A stretch of 64,000 bases of DNA from JACOND01 sp965202795 (lineage in GTDB: Bacteria; Bdellovibrionota; Bdellovibrionia; Bdellovibrionales; UBA1609): NCBI GenBank assembly GCA_965202795.1, contig OZ241848.1, forward strand, positions 1,302,001-1,366,000, given 5' to 3'. The notes beneath the pieces were generated by a model, which was not told the origin of the DNA, made no database searches, and saw only the letters and a list, made by a program, of their open reading frames with translations. Made by a program: the position numbers and the translations under genes. Positions 60,282 to 64,000 of this stretch are shown one piece after another; position 1 is the stretch's first letter; each line of letters begins with the position of its first letter.

Positions 60282-61298
60282 CTAAGGGGAGAAAATCCCC
60301 ACAGCCTCGCGGACTTTTTTTAAAACTGGGCCCGCCGCCGCCCGCGCCCTCTCCCCGCCTTTTTTTAAAACCGCATGCAGCTCGGAGGGGCTTTCCATAT
60401 AATAGTCGTAAGCTTTTTTTTTGTCCCTGAAAAAATCCCTCAGCCTCTCAAACAAAATCCCCTTGGCCTCTCCCCAGCTGATCCCGCCGGCATAGCGCTT
60501 TCTCATGGCGGAAAGCTCCTCTTCAGAGGCGAAATGCCTGTAGATTCCAAAAATCAGGCACTTGTCCGGGTCTTTTGGCTCTTCGGGCCGGGATGAATCG
60601 GTTTTGATCTTCATGACCAGCTTTCGCAGCCGCTTCTCGCCGGCAAAAAGCGGGATATAATTTTGATAGCTTTTGCTCATTTTCCGCCCGTCCAGGCCGG
60701 GAACAGCCCCCCCCCTTTGAACAACAGGCTCTGGAATGGCAAGCACATCCCGTTTATAGACATGATTAAATTTTTGGGCAATGTCCCTGACAATCTCCAG
60801 GTGCTGGATTTGATCCCCGCCCACAGGGACTTTATTGGCTGAAAACAGCAAAATATCCGCCGCCATCAAAACAGGGTAGCTGAAAAGCCCCATATTGACC
60901 CCTTTGTCCCCATCCTTTCGGCCCTCCGCCAGGTTTTGATCTTTTTTGGCCTTGTAGGAATGGGCGCGGTTCATCAGGCCCTTTGGAGTCTGGCAGGCCA
61001 GGATCCAGCTCAGCTCAAACAGCTCCGGCGCGCCGGACTGAAGGTAAAACACTGATTTTTCCGGGTCAAGGCCGCAGGCAAGCCATGCGGCGGCGGCCTG
61101 CCGGACGCGAAGCTGCAGCTCCTTTGGATCAGAGAGAAAAGTCAGGGAATGGCAGTCAGCGATAAACAAATAGGCCAGAGCGCCCGGCTCCGCGGCCATC
61201 TCAAGGGAGGGCTTGATGGCCCCCGCGTAGTTTCCCAGATGAGGCTCCCCTGTGGGCTTAATCCCCGTGAGGATGGCGCATTGAGGTTTTTGCGTCAT
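60282..61298 (-). CDS. trpS: Tryptophanyl-tRNA synthetase
   Basis: 338 residues. Class I synthetase with the HIGH-like GIKPTGEPHLGNYAGAI, ADCHSLTF, the Trp-pocket region MGLFSYPVLMAADILLFSAN, VPVGGDQIQHLE and the KMSKS loop DGRKMSKSYQN. Length is normal. The start overlaps the upstream lipoprotein gene by 4 nt. Confidence 0.96.
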   Translation of the reverse strand: MTQKPQCAILTGIKPTGEPHLGNYAGAIKPSLEMAAEPGALAYLFIADCHSLTFLSDPKELQLRVRQAAAAWLACGLDPEKSVFYLQSGAPELFELSWILACQTPKGLMNRAHSYKAKKDQNLAEGRKDGDKGVNMGLFSYPVLMAADILLFSANKVPVGGDQIQHLEIVRDIAQKFNHVYKRDVLAIPEPVVQRGGAVPGLDGRKMSKSYQNYIPLFAGEKRLRKLVMKIKTDSSRPEEPKDPDKCLIFGIYRHFASEEELSAMRKRYAGGISWGEAKGILFERLRDFFRDKKKAYDYYMESPSELHAVLKKGGERARAAAGPVLKKVREAVGIFSP

Positions 61299-62500
61299 GA
61301 TTTATCCGCCTTCCGCAGCAAGCCCGGCGGCCGCAGGTGTTTTTTTATCTCATCCGCCAAGTCCCTCCCCAAGCTGGGCGAGCAGATGCTGAGTCCTTTG
61401 TTCCCCAGTTCCCTGGCCAGCTTTCGCAGCTTGAGCGCCGGGGCGGCATCCTCAACCCCCGCCTCCTGAAAGCGCATCTGGCATGGGAGGTCCCCGGGGG
61501 GGATGCTCACAGGAATCAGCTGAAAGCGGTCTCTTCTGCCGAAAACCTGGCCCACAGCCTTTCGGAGCGCTCTCCCGGAAAACTTCCGGCTGATATCCCC
61601 CGGAGTCACAGCCGCATATACAATTTGCGAGCTGTCTCTGAAAAAATGCTGCTGATGAGAGGGTTTTGAAAGGGAAAGCAGGACAGCCAGCAGAGGGAGA
61701 GAGTCTCCGCCCTGCTCGATCGGCGCCTCGTAAAACTCTTTTTTCTGCTGAAAAGCGAAAAATCCGGGTTTTTTGCTTCCGCTTAAGGCCATTGTGTCAT
61801 TGAAGATTTCGTTATAGCCCGGATCATCTTTGCTTAGGGAAATCAATCCGTCCCGCCATTTTTTGTTTTGGCGCTCAAAGGGCTGGAAAACCCCATTGAC
61901 AGGCGGCGCGCCGGAGCTTTTTGCCTTGTCCTCCGATGAATCATCATCAGAGGAAAAGCAGGAGGATACGGAGTTGTAGCCAAAAGCAACCAAAATGGGG
62001 CTGGCCGACATCCATCCAAGGGCTCCCAGGCCTAAGCCGCCCAGCCATGAGCAGCCTTCATCCCCGCCGCTGGAATTTTTGCCCTTTTTGGAAAAAAGAG
62101 CTTGATTTACAGAGGCGCCGGTGTGGGCGAGCCTCCAGTCATAATCTGAGAGCTGATCCAAAAAATTTTCGCCAAAAAGATTCGCTTTAAGAATTTCCCG
62201 CATTTCCGGGCGGGCGTCCAGAACAATAACCAGATCCAGCTGGCTGCTTAAAAACCCCCCCTGAAAAGCCTCCAGCCCATCATGGCCAAAGCCGCCCCCG
62301 GGCCGGCCGCCTTCAGAATGCAGATGGGCGGTCATGGGCTGGCAGCCGGCCAGCCCTGTCAGGCCGCAGGAAAGGCAGACAGCCAAAGCCAGCGCCTTGA
62401 GGGCAGGCAGCGTGGCGGAAGCGCTGCTCCCCGCCGCGGGCCTTATGATTTTTTTGCCGCCTCTAAAGGGGCGGAGCATTATGCGGGCGGGGAGTCTCAT
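61295..62500 (-). CDS. Outer-membrane lipoprotein with a possible VWA-like domain
   Basis: 401 residues. A long leader ends in a lipobox (LTGLAGC), so the mature protein is likely lipid-anchored; a start nearer the hydrophobic stretch is possible. DLVIVLDARPEMREILKANL and WRLAHTGASVN resemble the first strand and metal-site region of von Willebrand A domains, with VLD-x-R-x-E in place of DxSxS, so metal binding is doubtful. A Ser/Asp-rich stretch (SSCFSSDDDSSEDKAKSSG) lies in the middle. Coupled to trpS by a 4-nt overlap. Confidence 0.65.
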   Translation of the reverse strand: MRLPARIMLRPFRGGKKIIRPAAGSSASATLPALKALALAVCLSCGLTGLAGCQPMTAHLHSEGGRPGGGFGHDGLEAFQGGFLSSQLDLVIVLDARPEMREILKANLFGENFLDQLSDYDWRLAHTGASVNQALFSKKGKNSSGGDEGCSWLGGLGLGALGWMSASPILVAFGYNSVSSCFSSDDDSSEDKAKSSGAPPVNGVFQPFERQNKKWRDGLISLSKDDPGYNEIFNDTMALSGSKKPGFFAFQQKKEFYEAPIEQGGDSLPLLAVLLSLSKPSHQQHFFRDSSQIVYAAVTPGDISRKFSGRALRKAVGQVFGRRDRFQLIPVSIPPGDLPCQMRFQEAGVEDAAPALKLRKLARELGNKGLSICSPSLGRDLADEIKKHLRPPGLLRKADKS

Positions 62501-62729
62501 AAGCCTGCATTCCTTATGATTTTTTTGCCGCTTTCGCTTTTTCTCTCTGTTTAGGGGCGGGCGCTGCGGCAGTCTGGCTTTCAGCGCTCCAGGCTTTTTC
62601 GGGTTTTTCCTGGTTTCTTTATATGGTTTCAGGCTTCTCTGGGTTTCTTCAGTCTTGGGAGCTGTTTTGCATACAGACTCACGGCCCTCTCATGAAAGCT
62701 GATCGGCGGTTTTTCGCTGTTTCTGAAAT

Positions 62730-62925
62730 CCGCCTGTTTGTTGGGACGGGCTGGCGGCCGTTCCCGGCCCCCTGTTTGTTGGGACGGCCTGGCGGCCGTT
62801 CCCGGCCCCCTGTTTGTTGGGACGGGCTGGCGGCCGTTCCCGGCCCTCCGCGGAGTCACAGGCTTTTCCAGAGGATGGCTGCCAGCGCTGGCTGGCCTAT
62901 TGGCCGTTCCCGGCATTGCTTAATG
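62730..62925. repeat. Hairpin (REP-like) element cluster
   Basis: Three near-identical units of about 46 bp (TGTTTGTTGGGACGGCCTGG, then CGGCCGTTCCCGGCCC), then a CCTCCGCGGAGTCACAGGC form. These are among the cleanest copies of the family. The rest of 62501-62965 shows no gene. Confidence 0.85.
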
Positions 62926-62965
62926 CTTAAGGAATCAGCTTTTGTTTCCGATAAGCCAAAGCAGC

Positions 62966-63625
62966 ATGGCTTTTTCTAAAATAAAGCAAATTCTGCCGGC
63001 AGCGCTCCGGCCCCAGTCCGCGCTGCAAAAACTTAAAAATCTGCGGCAAAAAAAAAGGCTTTTCCCCCGGATTTTCAGGCTTTTCAGACGTCCCTGGACG
63101 GCTTGGACGGCCTGGACAGCTCTGGGGGCCGGGCTGGCGTTTTTTTCGGGCGCGCTTGTCTTGATTTTTTATCAGGCATGGTTTTCCGGGCGGAACTCCC
63201 AGTCCTCAGGAGACAGGCGCCCGGCGGGATTGTCCTCTGTTGATTCAGATGATGATGAAAACCGCCCGAAACAGGATTCCGCTGAGTCTCCGGGAAAAAT
63301 GAATTTGAATGTTGCCCCCCTCTGGCATGATGATCTGGAAAGGCGGCCCCGCCTTCCCGGCGCTGTTCAGCAGAGGATAGACAAACAGATTGAAGGGGAA
63401 TACCGCGCCCGCATGAGGGAGAGCCAGCAACAGGAGGGCAAAGAGCCGGAGCCAAGCAGTTTAGAGGCGTATATTCAGGGCATTGGCGAAGACTTTGCCA
63501 AGGCGCATTTGAAAGCGCGGTCAGAGGAATACATCAAGCGGTTTTTGGAGAATGCGAGAGAAGACGGATACGAGATCACCCTGGACGGGGATTATAATGT
63601 GGTCTCTGTCAAAAAAATCCCATAA
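62966..63625 (+). CDS. Membrane-anchored protein of unknown function
   Basis: 219 residues from the ATG at 62966 (a TTG at 62942 is also open). A basic N-terminus (KNLRQKKRLFPRIFRLFRR) is followed by one helix (LGAGLAFFSGALVLIFYQAW) and an acidic periplasmic part with Ser/Asp runs and a charged helical C-terminus (EGEYRARMRESQQQEGKE). TAWTAWTA is a short repeat just before the helix. No family recognised. Confidence 0.6.
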   Translation: MAFSKIKQILPAALRPQSALQKLKNLRQKKRLFPRIFRLFRRPWTAWTAWTALGAGLAFFSGALVLIFYQAWFSGRNSQSSGDRRPAGLSSVDSDDDENRPKQDSAESPGKMNLNVAPLWHDDLERRPRLPGAVQQRIDKQIEGEYRARMRESQQQEGKEPEPSSLEAYIQGIGEDFAKAHLKARSEEYIKRFLENAREDGYEITLDGDYNVVSVKKIP

Positions 63626-63645
63626 CAGGCCCATAATATGGTTTT

Positions 63646-63745
63646 TGCCGGGCCGGCCTCCCGGCCGCTCCCCCTTTTTGGCTGTTTGTTTTCCCCCAGT
63701 CCCAGCGCCATATATGCTTTTGCGCAGGCAGGGGGGAAAGTTTTT
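63646..63745 (-). pseudogene. HNH gene low-complexity fragment
   Basis: On the minus strand it matches both 15013-15108 and the HNH gene around its embedded hairpin (5834-5905). It lacks every conserved domain. Confidence 0.6.
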
Positions 63746-63852
63746 CCCTCCAATCCGCTGGGGATGGCCTGTTTATAGCGCGGCCCGGCAAACACGCCGC
63801 CGGCCACGGATTTCCAAGCTGGCTGGATCTGCGCCGCAAAACATCAAACAAG

Positions 63853-63962
63853 CAAAATTTATTTAAAAACTGGATTTCAGTCCTGGCCTTAAGGGGGGAA
63901 AATCACGGAAAATATTGCTGGTTTTGGCTAAAAGCCAAGGCCCCCGCCGGGACAGGGCTTGT
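63853..63962 (-). repeat. Dispersed repeat R1, copy D (partial, inverted)
   Basis: GCAAAATTTATT...ACTGG through GCCAAGGCCCCCGCC is the reverse complement of about 110 bp of R1, ending near the window edge. It lies near an HNH fragment, as copies A-C lie near the HNH gene. Confidence 0.8.
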
Positions 63963-64000
63963 CAGTCAGCCTTGCCGTTCTTGAGCTTGCCGTTTTGAAC

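Overview
The window looks like part of the chromosome of a GC-rich Gram-negative bacterium, most likely a Bdellovibrionota relative. This is inferred from three things: an HNH endonuclease with the N-terminal domain seen in Bdellovibrio paralogs, an FHA-GGDEF protein with the DgcB architecture, and one large Tad/Flp pilus locus beside many small secreted repeat proteins. No rRNA is present to confirm it. One tRNA (Val, GAC) is present, and TGA behaves as an ordinary stop.

Layout. 1-1288: right end of a CRISPR array (18 spacers, 11 distinct, duplicated singly or in pairs) with no cas genes in view. 1379-3004: an S41-type peptidase gene cut by one in-frame TGA. 3300-15110: a mosaic accessory region made of re-used modules. 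It holds a family of secreted left-handed beta-helix proteins, each with its own promoter and terminator; an HNH endonuclease gene and its fragments; HK97-type prophage remnants (capsid fragment, portal, neck-like protein and two fragments of a neck-like paralog); an IS5-type remnant; a lone CRISPR repeat; and dispersed repeats here called R1 and R2. 13747-18776: two PD-(D/E)XK-like proteins (DUF3782-like and Rpn-like), a small membrane protein and a Cys-pair repeat protein.

19015-32669 and 53449-62500 are mostly housekeeping: pyrD, gdhA, a degenerate phosphoglucose isomerase homolog, an FHA-diguanylate cyclase, lepB, ftsH, purF, tRNA-Val, nadE, a parvulin, carA-pyrB-alaS-aldolase and trpS-lipoprotein. 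Several neighbours overlap by 4 nt, suggesting translational coupling. Three pyrimidine genes (pyrD, carA, pyrB) lie here; carB does not.

32704-46429 is the Tad/Flp pilus locus: a Gly-rich prepilin-like protein, a Flp pilin behind a FliA-like promoter, a second small pilin-like protein, the CpaA prepilin peptidase, another Flp-like pilin, two TadE-like pseudopilins, CpaB, the CpaC secretin, a single polypeptide joining a CpaE-like ATPase to the TadA motor, and TadB. No TadC is seen. An Rpn-like gene interrupts the locus. An ABC exporter (46650-48328) and an RHS/YD-type secreted protein follow.

A hairpin repeat (called REP below), with arms ACGGCC/GGCCGT and a flanking CAACAAACAGG-type tail, fills most gaps outside the housekeeping operons. 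It also lies inside reading frames: HNH, Rpn, pyrD, the CpaC leader and the Gly-rich prepilin-like leader. The strongest candidates for something undescribed are the beta-helix module family, the coupled 71-bp repeats in front of the secretin, and the in-frame spread of the hairpin element.
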